Shown here: positions 45,617 to 54,769 of the stretch, one piece after another
Layout: every line of letters starts with the position of its first letter
Position numbering within the stretch: the stretch's first letter is position 1
Assembly (NCBI RefSeq): GCF_000266945.1
Contig: NC_018025.1
Span: forward strand, 4,592,001-4,656,000
Source: Desulfomonile tiedjei DSM 6799
GTDB lineage: Bacteria; Desulfobacterota; Desulfomonilia; Desulfomonilales; Desulfomonilaceae
Direction: 5' to 3'
DNA: 64,000 bases
Program-made: the position numbers and the translations under genes
Notes under the pieces: model-generated
What the model was told of the DNA's origin: nothing
Seen by the model: only the letters and a program-made list of their open reading frames with translations
Databases searched by the model: none

Positions 45617-45777
45617 TCTGGGAAACCCTTCTTGTAAGAAGTGTTTCCCAGACCCTTCCCAAGAACTTTTAATATTCGCCCAAGCCCATGGTTTTTCTAT
45701 CGAAAAACTATGGGCTTGGGCGAGTGCTAAAAGTTTTTTGGAGGGCTCGGGAACCTTTTTTACAAAAAAGGCTCCCG
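45617..45777. repeat. Tripartite palindromic element B
   Basis: Left hairpin: TCTGGGAAAC and GTTTCCCAGA enclosing TTCTTGTAAGAA (45617-45652). Centre: 21-bp arms with one mismatch (CGCCCAAGCCCAT... 45677-45697 and 45702-45722, 4-nt loop). Right hairpin: CGGGA...CCTTTTTTACAAAAAAGG...TCCCG (45748-45777). The end hairpins match element A at 42037, the centre does not. It could be a terminator for frr or attenuate uppS. Confidence 0.75.
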
Positions 45778-45843
45778 GATATTACTGCCTTAAAAGCAAA
45801 TCAGGTTTGCACGTGATCCTCTGTCATTTTCTACCGGAGAACC

Positions 45844-46599
45844 ATGAGTTTCCAGACCGATTCGCAATCCAATTTCCCCCGGCATGTGGCAATTGTCATG
45901 GACGGAAACGGCCGGTGGGCCAAACGTCGATTGCTTCCTCGTTTGGAAGGCCACAGGCAGGGGGCAAAGTCCGTCCGCCGAGCCGTGGAATTCTGCAGAC
46001 GAAACGGAATCGAATATCTCACGCTTTACGCGTTTTCCACGGAAAATTGGAAACGTCCCCAAGGCGAAGTATCCGGATTGATGAAGCTCCTTATGCAGTT
46101 CATAGATTCGGAACTGGAAGAAATCCACGCAAATGACATTCGACTGATGACCATAGGCGATTTGAAACGCCTGCCTCCCCATGTCGTAGAAAAGATACAG
46201 GCCGCGATTGAAAAAACCAGCCAAAATAAGTCTATGGTCCTGAACATAGCCTTGTCGTACGGGGGAAGACAGGACATCGTCAATGCCGTTCTTCAGGTGC
46301 ACGAAGCGATTCAAGCAGGAAAGATAGAGCAATCTGAGGTGACGGAAGAAACATTCGAACAGTACCTCGACACGGCGAGTATCCCGGACCCGGACCTGCT
46401 GATTCGTACCGGAGGCGAGCAGCGACTCAGCAACTTTTTACTATGGCAGAGCGCGTACGCTGAGCTATACTTTTCCACCGTTCTTTGGCCCGATTTCGAT
46501 GACGCGGAATTTATGAAGGCCATTGAGGAATATAGATCTCGGCAGCGCAGGTTCGGGATGATTTCCGAGCAGATAGAAGCCGAGGGGAGAAGGTCCTGA
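45844..46599 (+). CDS. uppS: Isoprenyl (undecaprenyl diphosphate) transferase
   Basis: The 251-residue protein makes undecaprenyl diphosphate, the carrier lipid for cell-wall sugars. HVAIVMDGNGRWAKRR, EYLTLYAFSTENWKRP, LNIALSYGGRQDIVNA and DPDLLIRTGGEQRLSNFLLWQSAYAEL are the cis-prenyltransferase motifs (the longer run is quoted in parts). GGAGA precedes the ATG. Its stop overlaps the cdsA start (TGATG). Confidence 0.96.
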   Translation: MSFQTDSQSNFPRHVAIVMDGNGRWAKRRLLPRLEGHRQGAKSVRRAVEFCRRNGIEYLTLYAFSTENWKRPQGEVSGLMKLLMQFIDSELEEIHANDIRLMTIGDLKRLPPHVVEKIQAAIEKTSQNKSMVLNIALSYGGRQDIVNAVLQVHEAIQAGKIEQSEVTEETFEQYLDTASIPDPDLLIRTGGEQRLSNFLLWQSAYAELYFSTVLWPDFDDAEFMKAIEEYRSRQRRFGMISEQIEAEGRRS

Positions 46600-47414
46600 T
46601 GCTCAAAGCTCGTGTGATTACAGCGATAATCGTTATTCTTATTCTCGTTCCGGCGATCCTATGGGGAGGCGCTCCGGCGGTCGCTGCACTGGTGGCGCTT
46701 TTTTCCGGAATAGCTGCTTGGGAGTTGACGAGAAACCTGGACGACGTCAAGTCACCCCCGGGAAACCACCTGACGATAGTGCTTGCCCTTGCGGTAGTGG
46801 TTTCGTTCTACTATCTACCTCTCAGGGCGGTTCCAGCGGCAATCGTCTTCATGCCGTTGACTATCTTGCTGTTTCATCTCTTCCTCTATAACCTGATTCA
46901 AAAGACGGTTCCATCGGCTGCGGAGATGACCTTTGTGGTCGGCTATGCAGTCATTCCCTTGAGCCACGCAATCCTGCTTGCGAGATTGGATTACGGGGCG
47001 GCTTGGGTGCTTTTTGTGCTCGTGGTGATCTGTCTGGGAGATGCCGGAGCTTATTTTGCCGGGAAATACTACGGCAAACACAAGTTTTCCAGCAACGTGA
47101 GTCCCTCCAAAACGCTCGAAGGACTGGGCGGGGGAATAGCAGGAAACTTCGTCGGCATGCTCGTCATGGAAGTTGCAGCTCCGGGATTGCCGGGTGTTGC
47201 CATCTTGGCGCAACTGACCCTTATCCTGGCGGTGCTCAGCCCTCTGGGAGATTTATGTGCTTCCGCGCTTAAGCGCCGTTTGGGGATCAAGGATTTCGGC
47301 GGCGTTCTGCCCGGTCACGGCGGAGTCATGGATAGAGCCGACAGCCTGATTTTCGGCTTTCCCGTTGTCTACTATTTCATTGTGGGAACAGGAGTTGTGG
47401 TGCTTCCCTTATGA
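46599..47414 (+). CDS. cdsA: Phosphatidate cytidylyltransferase
   Basis: The 271-residue inner-membrane enzyme makes CDP-diacylglycerol. It has seven to eight helices, GDAGAYFAGKYYGKHKF, SPSKTLEGLGGGI, and the family signature SALKRRLGIKDFGGVLPGHGGVMDR near the C-terminus. It is coupled to uppS upstream and overlaps dxr by 4 nt downstream. Confidence 0.95.
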   Translation: MLKARVITAIIVILILVPAILWGGAPAVAALVALFSGIAAWELTRNLDDVKSPPGNHLTIVLALAVVVSFYYLPLRAVPAAIVFMPLTILLFHLFLYNLIQKTVPSAAEMTFVVGYAVIPLSHAILLARLDYGAAWVLFVLVVICLGDAGAYFAGKYYGKHKFSSNVSPSKTLEGLGGGIAGNFVGMLVMEVAAPGLPGVAILAQLTLILAVLSPLGDLCASALKRRLGIKDFGGVLPGHGGVMDRADSLIFGFPVVYYFIVGTGVVVLPL

Positions 47415-48568
47415 AAGGCCTTTCCATCCTGGGCTCTACCGGGTCCATAGGGATTCAAACACTCGATATCGTCAGATTGCATCCCGACCGCTTTAAAGTA
47501 TGCTCACTTGCGGCCGGGAGCAATATCGACCTCCTCGAACAGCAGATCCGTGAATTTCATCCTGCTTTGGTTTCCTGTGCATCGCCTCAAGGAGCGGCTG
47601 ATCTGCAGAAACGGCTGTCAAAACGCGATCCCCGACCGACCATAGTCACAAATGCAGAAATCGCAGCAACTGCCGAAGGTGTAGATCTCGTCATTGGCGG
47701 ACTTCCCGGCAGTGCCGGGCTTGTCCCGAGCTTTGCTGCAGTGCGTGCCGGAAAAGATATCGCTCTTGCCACGAAAGAAGTCCTTGTCATGGCGGGGGAC
47801 CTCTTCATGCGAACCGCCCGCGAGATGGCGGTGAACGTCCTGCCTGTGGACTCGGAACAATCCGCAATTTTTCAATGTTTGCAAGGAAATGGTGAGTCTG
47901 AAATCAGACGCATTCTCCTTACTGCATCCGGTGGGCCATTCCGGGACATGCCTGTTTCAGATATGGCTGAAGTTACCGCGGCTCAGGCGCTGCAACATCC
48001 CAGGTGGAAAATGGGACCCAAAGTCACCGTAGATTCTGCAACGCTCATGAACAAAGGTCTCGAGGTCCTTGAAGCACGGTGGCTGTTTGACCTGAAACCT
48101 TCTCAGATCGAGGTGGTGATTCATCCCCAAAGCATTGTTCATTCCATGGTGGAGTTCATGGACGGTTCGATCTTGGCGCAGCTCGGTGCGACAGATATGA
48201 GAATTCCCATTAGCTATGCAATGGCATATCCTGAAAGAATTGCATCGGGAACTGAACCGTTGAGCTTCCCAAACGTCCGGAACCTTACTTTCATGGAACC
48301 GGATATGGAAAAGTTCCCGCTCCTTAAAGCTGCTTTCGACGTGCTCGAAAAAAACGATACTGCAGCTTCCATCATTCTGAATGCTGCCGATGAAGTTGCA
48401 GTGGAACTGTTCCTCGCGGGCAAAATTCCCTTCCTCCACATCCACAAGATCGTTCTTGATGCACTCGATTCCATTCCCACCGAAAAAACGAACACGCTCG
48501 AGGAAGTAATGGCTTTTCATGAAGAAGTGGTGGGTCAGGTGCGAGACAGATGCGCCTCATTGCTGTAA
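47411..48568 (+). CDS. dxr: 1-deoxy-D-xylulose 5-phosphate reductoisomerase
   Basis: The 385-residue NADPH enzyme makes 2-C-methyl-D-erythritol 4-phosphate in the non-mevalonate isoprenoid pathway. Seen are the start LSILGSTGSIGIQTLDIV, ALATKEVLVMAGDL, LPVDSEQSAIFQCLQG and HPRWKMGPKVTVDSATLMNKGLE in parts. Full length for the family. The ATGA overlap with cdsA couples translation. The usual following gene (rseP) is absent; the run ends here at repeats. Confidence 0.96.
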   Translation: MKGLSILGSTGSIGIQTLDIVRLHPDRFKVCSLAAGSNIDLLEQQIREFHPALVSCASPQGAADLQKRLSKRDPRPTIVTNAEIAATAEGVDLVIGGLPGSAGLVPSFAAVRAGKDIALATKEVLVMAGDLFMRTAREMAVNVLPVDSEQSAIFQCLQGNGESEIRRILLTASGGPFRDMPVSDMAEVTAAQALQHPRWKMGPKVTVDSATLMNKGLEVLEARWLFDLKPSQIEVVIHPQSIVHSMVEFMDGSILAQLGATDMRIPISYAMAYPERIASGTEPLSFPNVRNLTFMEPDMEKFPLLKAAFDVLEKNDTAASIILNAADEVAVELFLAGKIPFLHIHKIVLDALDSIPTEKTNTLEEVMAFHEEVVGQVRDRCASLL

Positions 48569-48676
48569 TGAGCTGTATGTGCAAGGATGAGAGATGAGGC
48601 GAGTCGGTTTTATTCCGGTAGATTGTGCTTTTAATTTTGCTGAGTGTCATACGATTTTGCATTCAAGATGTTGATG

Positions 48677-48702
48677 CACTGACCTGACTGCGCAGGTCAG
48701 TG
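48677..48702. terminator. Hairpin downstream of dxr
   Basis: CACTGACCTG and CAGGTCAGTG form a perfect 10-bp stem with a 6-nt loop, 108 bp past dxr. A looser related palindrome continues to about 48765 (GGCACCC...GGGTGCC). No T-run is present, so it may be a repeat rather than a terminator. Confidence 0.4.
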
Positions 48703-48794
48703 GCACCCCTGCGTCTGGGATCAATGACGATTTTGGGTGCCACGGACCTGCCCTGTAGGTGCGTGTTACTGCCTCAATAAAGAAACATAAGATT

Positions 48795-48981
48795 TATAGC
48801 TGTTATCGAAAGTCTTGACGGAATCCAATGCCTGCAATGGGAAGAATCAGTAGCGCCGGCGTCCCTGCCGGCGATAACTTATTGCTTTGTTTGGTGAATT
48901 GTTCGCCGGCACGGAGGCCGGCGCTACCAATTGCTGGGAACTGCTCTTCACAATCCGTGATTACTTTCGAGAATCGGTATA
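48795..48981 (+). mobile_element. Complete 187-bp MITE-like palindromic element (copy 2)
   Basis: From TATAGCTGTTATCGAAAGT to ACTTTCGAGAATCGGTATA it has the same length, ends and two inner hairpins as copy 1 at 16684. It overlaps the last 21 bp of the PyrE-like gene, which reads leftward into it and ends at the TAA-type stop it provides. TA-flanked ends suggest, but do not prove, mobilisation by a Tc1/IS630-type transposase. Confidence 0.75.
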
Positions 48982-49722
48982 GCATGAAAATGCGGCGATT
49001 CGCTTCTGCTCGGCTTCTGTCTGGAATGGACTGGAATCCTCCAAATAGCGATTTATCACATCCCATTCCGTGGGATGCATTACGCCTTTGAGCAAGGGCA
49101 ATCCGACTGTTTTGAATGGTACGATGCTGAGGAGCCTGATTCCTTCCTTTTCTGCAGCTTCCTTGCCGCCCTGTTCCCGATCGAGCACTACCAGAACGGT
49201 GTTTGACACTACATCTGAAAGTCCCTTTTTTCGGACCTCATATTTTACCTGTTCCATAGCCACGAGTTTGCTGTCGAATCGGGTTACGAGATCGTCCACA
49301 AGGGCAACTTTATCATTCGACGTGAGTTCGCCTTCCAGAAGAGCGTGCTCGCCGTATGTGGTTATTGCTTTCTTGAATGCTTCTAAAGACTTTACCCCCT
49401 CCATTTTTCGAGTGAATCCCGCAGGAATACCCAGGAGTGACATACCTGCCGCAAGGGGAACACCGGCCATAGCGATACCGATCACTTTGGTGATTTCCGG
49501 AGCCTCCTCCTGCACCATGCGAACCATTCCCTTGCATACGGTTTCGAACACGCGCGGATATGAAATCAAGGGACGGAACTGGATGTACAAGGGGCTGTAA
49601 AGTCCTGAAATCAGCTTCCACCCTTCTGGTTTATCCCTGTAGAACGTTCGGATCATACGGTGTTCGTACAGGAGCGACAGGATTTCTCTTGCAAAGCTTT
49701 CTTTTTCTTGTGCCCAGGACAT
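48961..49722 (-). CDS. Orotate phosphoribosyltransferase-like protein
   Basis: The 253-residue protein has the phosphoribosyltransferase fold with GWKLISGLYSPLYIQFRP (OPRT N-terminal pattern), IGIAMAGVPLAAGMSL and the PRPP loop VALVDDLVTRFDSK, in which the usual TG-GT is changed. It would convert orotate with PRPP to OMP, or act on a related base. ATG 49722 follows AAAGGA; a frame to 49824 is unlikely. The final seven residues and stop are encoded by the repeat element 48795-48981, so the original C-terminus may have been replaced. Confidence 0.8.
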   Translation of the reverse strand: MSWAQEKESFAREILSLLYEHRMIRTFYRDKPEGWKLISGLYSPLYIQFRPLISYPRVFETVCKGMVRMVQEEAPEITKVIGIAMAGVPLAAGMSLLGIPAGFTRKMEGVKSLEAFKKAITTYGEHALLEGELTSNDKVALVDDLVTRFDSKLVAMEQVKYEVRKKGLSDVVSNTVLVVLDREQGGKEAAEKEGIRLLSIVPFKTVGLPLLKGVMHPTEWDVINRYLEDSSPFQTEAEQKRIAAFSCYTDSRK

Positions 49723-49924
49723 CTGAATCCTTTCTCGGGTGTCTTCATCTACAGGAAAACATGAGTATCTTTCTATCTGGATTGCGGTGTATTTCGATAT
49801 TCGGAGAAACGTACAGTAACTCACTCATTGCCATATTTCAAACGAAAGCCGCAGTTGACTATGTCCCGCAGGTACTATAATCTTATTTTTTCGACTCAAT
49901 CAATGAAACCGGGAAATTACATTC

Positions 49925-51508
49925 ATGCTGAAAGGTAGGAATATCCTCCTTATAGGAGCGAGAGCAGGAGGCTACGGAGAAGGGATCGCCCGCGCAGCGG
50001 TAGCAGCCGGAGCGAACGTATACGGAACCACGCTTACACCCTCGGATCCGCAGGAACAGAATTTTTTCGAGTCCCTGCCGGCGGAGCTTATTGACATTCC
50101 CTTGCGATTCGATTCCGAAAACAGGGCTGGTGTTCTTGACACCTTCAAAAGGATTCAAGAATACCTGAGAGACAAAGGGGTTCAGAAGCTTGATGCTGTT
50201 ATTCATACAGTAGCAGGCGGGTTTCCCAGACAACCTTCTGTCATGAAAGCAGTGGCAGACATTCTGCGCGGGAAATCCACTTTTTCGGATATGGCAACCT
50301 GCGTCAAACGAAATGTCTTCTATGTCAACGCTGGTTCATTCGAGGATACGATTACAGGGTTATCCGGGATTTCCGACACCAACACTCAATACGTGGCACT
50401 CACGTATCGTGGAGAACTCCCTTACTTCATCTCCCAGACAAAACACTATCTCGAGAGACTCGCAGTCCGGCAGGCCGGAAAGGGAATTCGCACACTGATT
50501 GCAGCTCTTCCGGAAGCATGGACCCAGTCTTCCCAATTCTTTGCGGGAATTGAAATCGCTGTCATCCACAATTACCTCTCGCATTTGCAGGGACGCGATC
50601 CAGGCCAGGAATTCTCTGAACCTTTTCAGAAGATGGAGAAATCTCTTGCGGCTCTGGCGGGATTCCCGGAATTGCTCTCGGAATTGCAGGAGTTTATACG
50701 CGATCGCTGGGGAGATATAAATGCAGCATCGAATCCCGCTATTGTTTCGGAAAGGGTCGAACGTCTCTTCACGGAACTGCGACACAAAGGGAACTTTTCT
50801 GTTCTTCGCCAGTCGGTCGAAATCATATCGGATTTCGTAAGATCCGCATCCGGCATGATCGTGGTAAGGGATTTCCTGGAACAGAAGGCCTATGAACCTG
50901 GGGACGTAAGGCAGGTATATTATCGCGATTTGTTAGGCTCTACTTCGGTTGAAAAAGCGAAACCTCGCGTCGTCCCGGTGAGAAGAGTAGTGGTCAATCG
51001 CAAGTGGCAGGAATTCGATAAAGAGGACGTGCGCTCCACCCTCAGCATGTACGGGGAGAAATTTCTCTTTCTCGATTCCGTCATCATGGAAGTGGGAGAA
51101 GTGTACACCGGATTTTTGGGGTTCGCGAAATTTAGAGTGCCAACCCCCGACGAAAATCCTATCCTCAAGGATCACTTCATAGGAATGCCGTTGTTTGGGG
51201 GGCATCTCCAGATGGAGGCCGTGGCTCAGTTCGGCACTTTTATGATTCTGAAAGTGCTCAAGGACAAAAGACTGGTACCTATACTGACGGGAACCGAATT
51301 CCCCGATCTGAATACTATGGCGCCGCCGGGCGAGGTGCTCAAGATGATGGGCACCATTCACCTTGCGGAAAAAAGAAATCTCGTACTTGAGGCCACCATA
51401 GAGAACCGCTTTGCTCGCTCGAAGGGGATAATCAGAGGAATGGTTGTCAACCAGCGGGTGATCCGGAAGATGATGTCAGCGTTCGACTCTGTGGAGGGCG
51501 ACGATTGA
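49925..51508 (+). CDS. Enoyl-ACP-reductase-like SDR fused to FabZ-like hotdog domain
   Basis: The 527-residue protein has two parts. The first (about 1-245) is a short-chain dehydrogenase of the FabI/FabV-like type: ILLIGARAGGYGEGIARA, VIHTVAGGFPRQ, VALTYRGELPYF. The last (about 375-520) is a hotdog fold with the FabZ/FabA active-site pattern DHFIGMPLFGGHLQMEAVAQFG, His417 and Glu431. Between them is a helical linker. This could combine dehydration and reduction in fatty acyl synthesis. The SDR lacks a plain GxxxGxG and the Tyr-Lys pair is displaced, so activity is uncertain. No acyl carrier protein gene is nearby. Confidence 0.8.
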   Translation: MLKGRNILLIGARAGGYGEGIARAAVAAGANVYGTTLTPSDPQEQNFFESLPAELIDIPLRFDSENRAGVLDTFKRIQEYLRDKGVQKLDAVIHTVAGGFPRQPSVMKAVADILRGKSTFSDMATCVKRNVFYVNAGSFEDTITGLSGISDTNTQYVALTYRGELPYFISQTKHYLERLAVRQAGKGIRTLIAALPEAWTQSSQFFAGIEIAVIHNYLSHLQGRDPGQEFSEPFQKMEKSLAALAGFPELLSELQEFIRDRWGDINAASNPAIVSERVERLFTELRHKGNFSVLRQSVEIISDFVRSASGMIVVRDFLEQKAYEPGDVRQVYYRDLLGSTSVEKAKPRVVPVRRVVVNRKWQEFDKEDVRSTLSMYGEKFLFLDSVIMEVGEVYTGFLGFAKFRVPTPDENPILKDHFIGMPLFGGHLQMEAVAQFGTFMILKVLKDKRLVPILTGTEFPDLNTMAPPGEVLKMMGTIHLAEKRNLVLEATIENRFARSKGIIRGMVVNQRVIRKMMSAFDSVEGDD

Positions 51509-51522
51509 CGGAGTAATCAAAC

Positions 51523-52707
51523 TTGACCTCTCCTGATTGCTTTGTTACAAGACCGAATAGCAAGCGTCCCCAATTCTGTCCCCCGGAAACGAGCTTGACG
51601 CCAACTCAAACACGGGCTAGCGGAATTGCCAATTCTCTCAAATGGGATTTGGCGAAATCCGTTGCCAAGCTCAATCAACTGTCCGAAGTGCTTGCCCCTG
51701 TCAAAGGGCGGCGTATGCTTGTTCTTTGCCATAACAACCCTGATCCTGATTCCATCGGGGGTGCTTATGCTTTCAGTTTTCTCCTGGCAAAGAAATTTGG
51801 AATTCGCTCGGTTCTGGGTTACGGTGGAGTAGTCACGCGGGCTGAAAACAAGGCCATGATCCATCGTCTGCGCATCAAAATGATGCAGTTGACCAAGGTC
51901 GACCCGTCTAAATATGGCGGAATAGCACTTATTGACGCTCAACCCGGTACCGGGAACAATTTAATGGATGCTCGGAAACCTTCTCCGCTCATCGTGGTCG
52001 ATCACCATCCATTACGGCAGACAACACTGAAAGCGCCGTTTCATGATATTCGCACGCGGTACGGAGCCACATCCACCATCATTACCGAGTATCTTGTTGC
52101 CGCGGGATTAATCCCGTTGCGTTCCGTCGCGAATGCTCTTCTGTACGGCATAAAGGCCGATACGAATTCTCTCACCAGAGCAGCCGCCAAAGTCGACTTC
52201 ACCGCGTTCAACTATCTATCGCCACTTACAAATCATCGCATCATAGGTCTGATCGAGAGGCCCGCGTTATCATCGGAATATTTTGAGGATCTGTACAATG
52301 GTATATCCAAAACAATTATATATCGTGACGTGGCCATATCCGATTTAGGGGAGATTCATTCCGAAGCCATTGTGCCGGAATTGGCCGATCTGCTCCTGCG
52401 GACGGAAGGCGTGAGTTGGTCGTTCTGCATAGGAAAAATGGATAAGCTCCTCATTCTTTCCATGCGATCCACTACTCGGACTCATAAAGCCGGATACGTG
52501 CTAAGACGACTTGTTGCCGGCCAGGGATCGGCAGGTGGGCACAGAGAAATGGCAGGCGGCCAGGTCCCTCTCACAGGGAAATCCCCGCAGGAAAAGAAGG
52601 AGCTTCCCTCGAAGCTCATCGCGAGTTTCTTGAAACTCATCAAGAGGGAGCGCTGTCAGCCCAAGCCTTTCGTTCACACGGATGCCAAATGCAAAGCGGC
52701 AGAATAG
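51523..52707 (+). CDS. DHH-family phosphoesterase (NrnA/RecJ-like)
   Basis: The 394-residue protein has the DHH domain (about 60-225) with VLCHNNPDPDSIGGAYA and IVVDHHPL (DHH motif), and a C-terminal DHHA1 domain with GSAGGHREMAGGQV. Such enzymes degrade short oligonucleotides or 3'-5'-phosphoadenosine phosphate (nano-RNase type) with Mn2+. TTG 51523 has GGAG 9 nt upstream. The first 35 residues are a Pro/Thr-rich extension. It lies 14 bp after the fusion gene, suggesting a shared transcript. Confidence 0.87.
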   Translation: MTSPDCFVTRPNSKRPQFCPPETSLTPTQTRASGIANSLKWDLAKSVAKLNQLSEVLAPVKGRRMLVLCHNNPDPDSIGGAYAFSFLLAKKFGIRSVLGYGGVVTRAENKAMIHRLRIKMMQLTKVDPSKYGGIALIDAQPGTGNNLMDARKPSPLIVVDHHPLRQTTLKAPFHDIRTRYGATSTIITEYLVAAGLIPLRSVANALLYGIKADTNSLTRAAAKVDFTAFNYLSPLTNHRIIGLIERPALSSEYFEDLYNGISKTIIYRDVAISDLGEIHSEAIVPELADLLLRTEGVSWSFCIGKMDKLLILSMRSTTRTHKAGYVLRRLVAGQGSAGGHREMAGGQVPLTGKSPQEKKELPSKLIASFLKLIKRERCQPKPFVHTDAKCKAAE

Positions 52708-52872
52708 CCACTGCAGTACAGTTTGCGGAACCTTTTGTATTCAGTCGGGGGAGATCAGGGGGCTACGATCCGGCTGGCGTCCGTACCGGCATAATCGTTG
52801 TTTATGGAGTTGTAAGAATTCTGTCCGAATCAAAATCTCCCCTTAAGAAAAGGGGGGTATAGATGCGGCCTT

Positions 52873-53059
52873 TATCACAATTGCCAAAATTAGTGTCCGA
52901 TTGAAGATTAGGAATATTGGTGGGTGCCGTGCCTCCGTGCCGGCACATCTTCAATATGATCAATGATATCGATAGAATGGACCGGCAGGGACGCCGGTCC
53001 CCACTAGTATCTTGTATTGGAGCATGGGATAAACGTCAGGATTTTTCGCAATCGCTATA
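52873..53059 (-). mobile_element. Complete 187-bp MITE-like palindromic element (copy 3)
   Basis: Inverse orientation. The ends read TATCACAATTGCCAAAA and, from the other side, TATAGCGATTGCGAAAA. Inner hairpins are GTGCC...GGCAC with CTCCGTGCC and CCGGCAGGGACGCCGG. Aligned to copy 4 at 62782 it has the same length and closely related sequence, including TCAATATGATCAATGATATCGAT. The rest of 52708-53114 holds no gene. Confidence 0.75.
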
Positions 53060-53114
53060 AACAAAGCGTTTCGTAATGAGTAGTTTTAAACGCGAACATA
53101 CCTGATCGATCAAA

Positions 53115-54110
53115 TCAGTTTTTTTCTGATGTATCGTTTTTCTGCTCGCGCTGTTCAAGTATTCCACGATTCACGCAATACTGAGGCACTTTCCCGGACT
53201 TGAACGCCAGAATATTGCCTGCAACGACTTTTCCCACACCTTTGTAATTGAGTTCTGTTGCTCCTGCTACATGGGGAGTGGCAAACACGTTCGGCATAGA
53301 AAGAAGCGGATTTGCCTGATTTACCGGCTCTTGTGCGTAGACATCCAAGCCTGCCCCAGCGATTCTCTTATCCTGAAGGGCACGCAATAGGTCTTTTTCA
53401 TTCACCACAGGTCCCCGGGAGACATTGATCACGTATGCAGTGGGTTTCATGGCAGTAAAGAGAGGTTCGGAAAACAGATCTCTCGTTTGATCGGTCAGAG
53501 AAACCGTAGAGACAACGAAATCGGCATGTTGAGCAAATTTGTAGAAGTCGGACAAGCTGCCTGCTCTGACTACGCCGCATGCTGCTTCCGCATCCGGGTC
53601 GGGAGTCCGGCGGATCGCTTCAACTCTCATGCCGAGCGCATTCAGCCGAGAGGCAAGCGCCTTGCCTACTCTTCCCAACCCCACGATCAACGCAGTCCGT
53701 CCCATGAGGATATCACCGACAGGTGCCCCCCAGAGTCCTTTCTGGAATGCTTCGAAACATTCGTGTATTCGTCGCGAGAGTCCGAGCATCAAGAGCAATG
53801 CGTGTTCGGCCGTGGAGTCCGCATTTACCGTCACATCGCCGGGGACGTTGCAGACGAGTATTCCCCTAGCAGTCGCTGCAGGAATGTCAACTCCCTCCAA
53901 TCCAACACCCCATTGATGAATGAGCCTGGCCGATGTCCTCTCGATCAACTCCGGCTCGAGCCTGTGCATAAGCGGGATGATCACATCCACGCCGAGTCCG
54001 AGTTCTTTTACGTGTTCGGAATGACAGTTAACTATCTGATCTTCCGGCAAAAGCAATGCAAGCAGTTCAGGGGCTCTTGGGAAAGTAGTGCCGCAGAAAA
54101 GGATTTTCAT
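53115..54110 (-). CDS. D-2-hydroxyacid dehydrogenase (SerA-type)
   Basis: The 331-residue protein belongs to the D-3-phosphoglycerate/hydroxypyruvate dehydrogenase family. The NAD domain reads ALIVGLGRVGKALA; catalytic residues appear in the Arg of NVSRGPVV, Glu of VYAQEPV and His of ATPHVAG. No C-terminal ACT domain, so it is not the long SerA form. ATG 54110 follows AGGA; the longer frame to 54248 is not supported. Substrate is not predictable. Confidence 0.88.
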   Translation of the reverse strand: MKILFCGTTFPRAPELLALLLPEDQIVNCHSEHVKELGLGVDVIIPLMHRLEPELIERTSARLIHQWGVGLEGVDIPAATARGILVCNVPGDVTVNADSTAEHALLLMLGLSRRIHECFEAFQKGLWGAPVGDILMGRTALIVGLGRVGKALASRLNALGMRVEAIRRTPDPDAEAACGVVRAGSLSDFYKFAQHADFVVSTVSLTDQTRDLFSEPLFTAMKPTAYVINVSRGPVVNEKDLLRALQDKRIAGAGLDVYAQEPVNQANPLLSMPNVFATPHVAGATELNYKGVGKVVAGNILAFKSGKVPQYCVNRGILEQREQKNDTSEKN

Positions 54111-54151
54111 GTACTTTGATCCTGATAGACGGTCGTTTCCTGACTGAAATG

Positions 54152-54586
54152 TCAAAACTGGGAGACAACCGCATACTGAAGGCCGGGATGCCCATTTATG
54201 GGACACACATTTCGCTCGATGTACGCGGTGATCGGGAAAAGCGGGCATGTGTTGCCAGGGACCAGAAATCTGGGAAGTCTCATAGAAAGCAGTTCGGAAA
54301 ACCCGGTGCCGTACTGCCGAGCCAACAGAGGTTCGCCGGTCACGGGAATGTCCGGATTCAAGGGAACTTTTATACTTCTGATCTGGCCGTTGCGCTCACA
54401 CACTACAATGATATGTTGTATGTTCCTGGCCTGATCGTCGGCATTCGAACCTTGAATGAATTGGCCCCTGTAGCCGCAGGATCTACAGGTGAACTCAAGT
54501 ATTTCTCCTTCAGACCAGGAATAAGTGGCGCTGGCACATAGAATTAGACAAACGAAAAACACCTTGCCGCATATTTTCTTCATCAT
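54152..54586 (-). CDS. Exported Cys-containing hypothetical protein
   Basis: The 144-residue protein has a signal peptide (FFVCLILCASATYSWS) followed by a small domain with FTCRSCGYRGQF, a CxxC that could bind zinc or heme, and later CPLFPI and VCPINGHPG. The Cys pattern resembles a rubredoxin-like or zinc-ribbon fold but I do not recognise the family. GGGAGG is 9 nt before ATG 54586. It lies just upstream of the hydroxyacid dehydrogenase on the same strand. Confidence 0.7.
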   Translation of the reverse strand: MMKKICGKVFFVCLILCASATYSWSEGEILEFTCRSCGYRGQFIQGSNADDQARNIQHIIVVCERNGQIRSIKVPLNPDIPVTGEPLLARQYGTGFSELLSMRLPRFLVPGNTCPLFPITAYIERNVCPINGHPGLQYAVVSQF

Positions 54587-54769
54587 CGTTCTTGGCCTCC
54601 CGGTTTCGCAGGCGCAAGGCCGCGGGGCGGAAGAATCAATAATAAACATTCACGGGAAACGCAATAGGTATCGGCAAAAAAACGAGTGAAGATTTGTCCG
54701 ATGGGATTTGACAATTTGAGGTAAGCGGTCAGTCAAAAGAGCTTTTCAAGGAAGCCTTCCTCGACCTAT

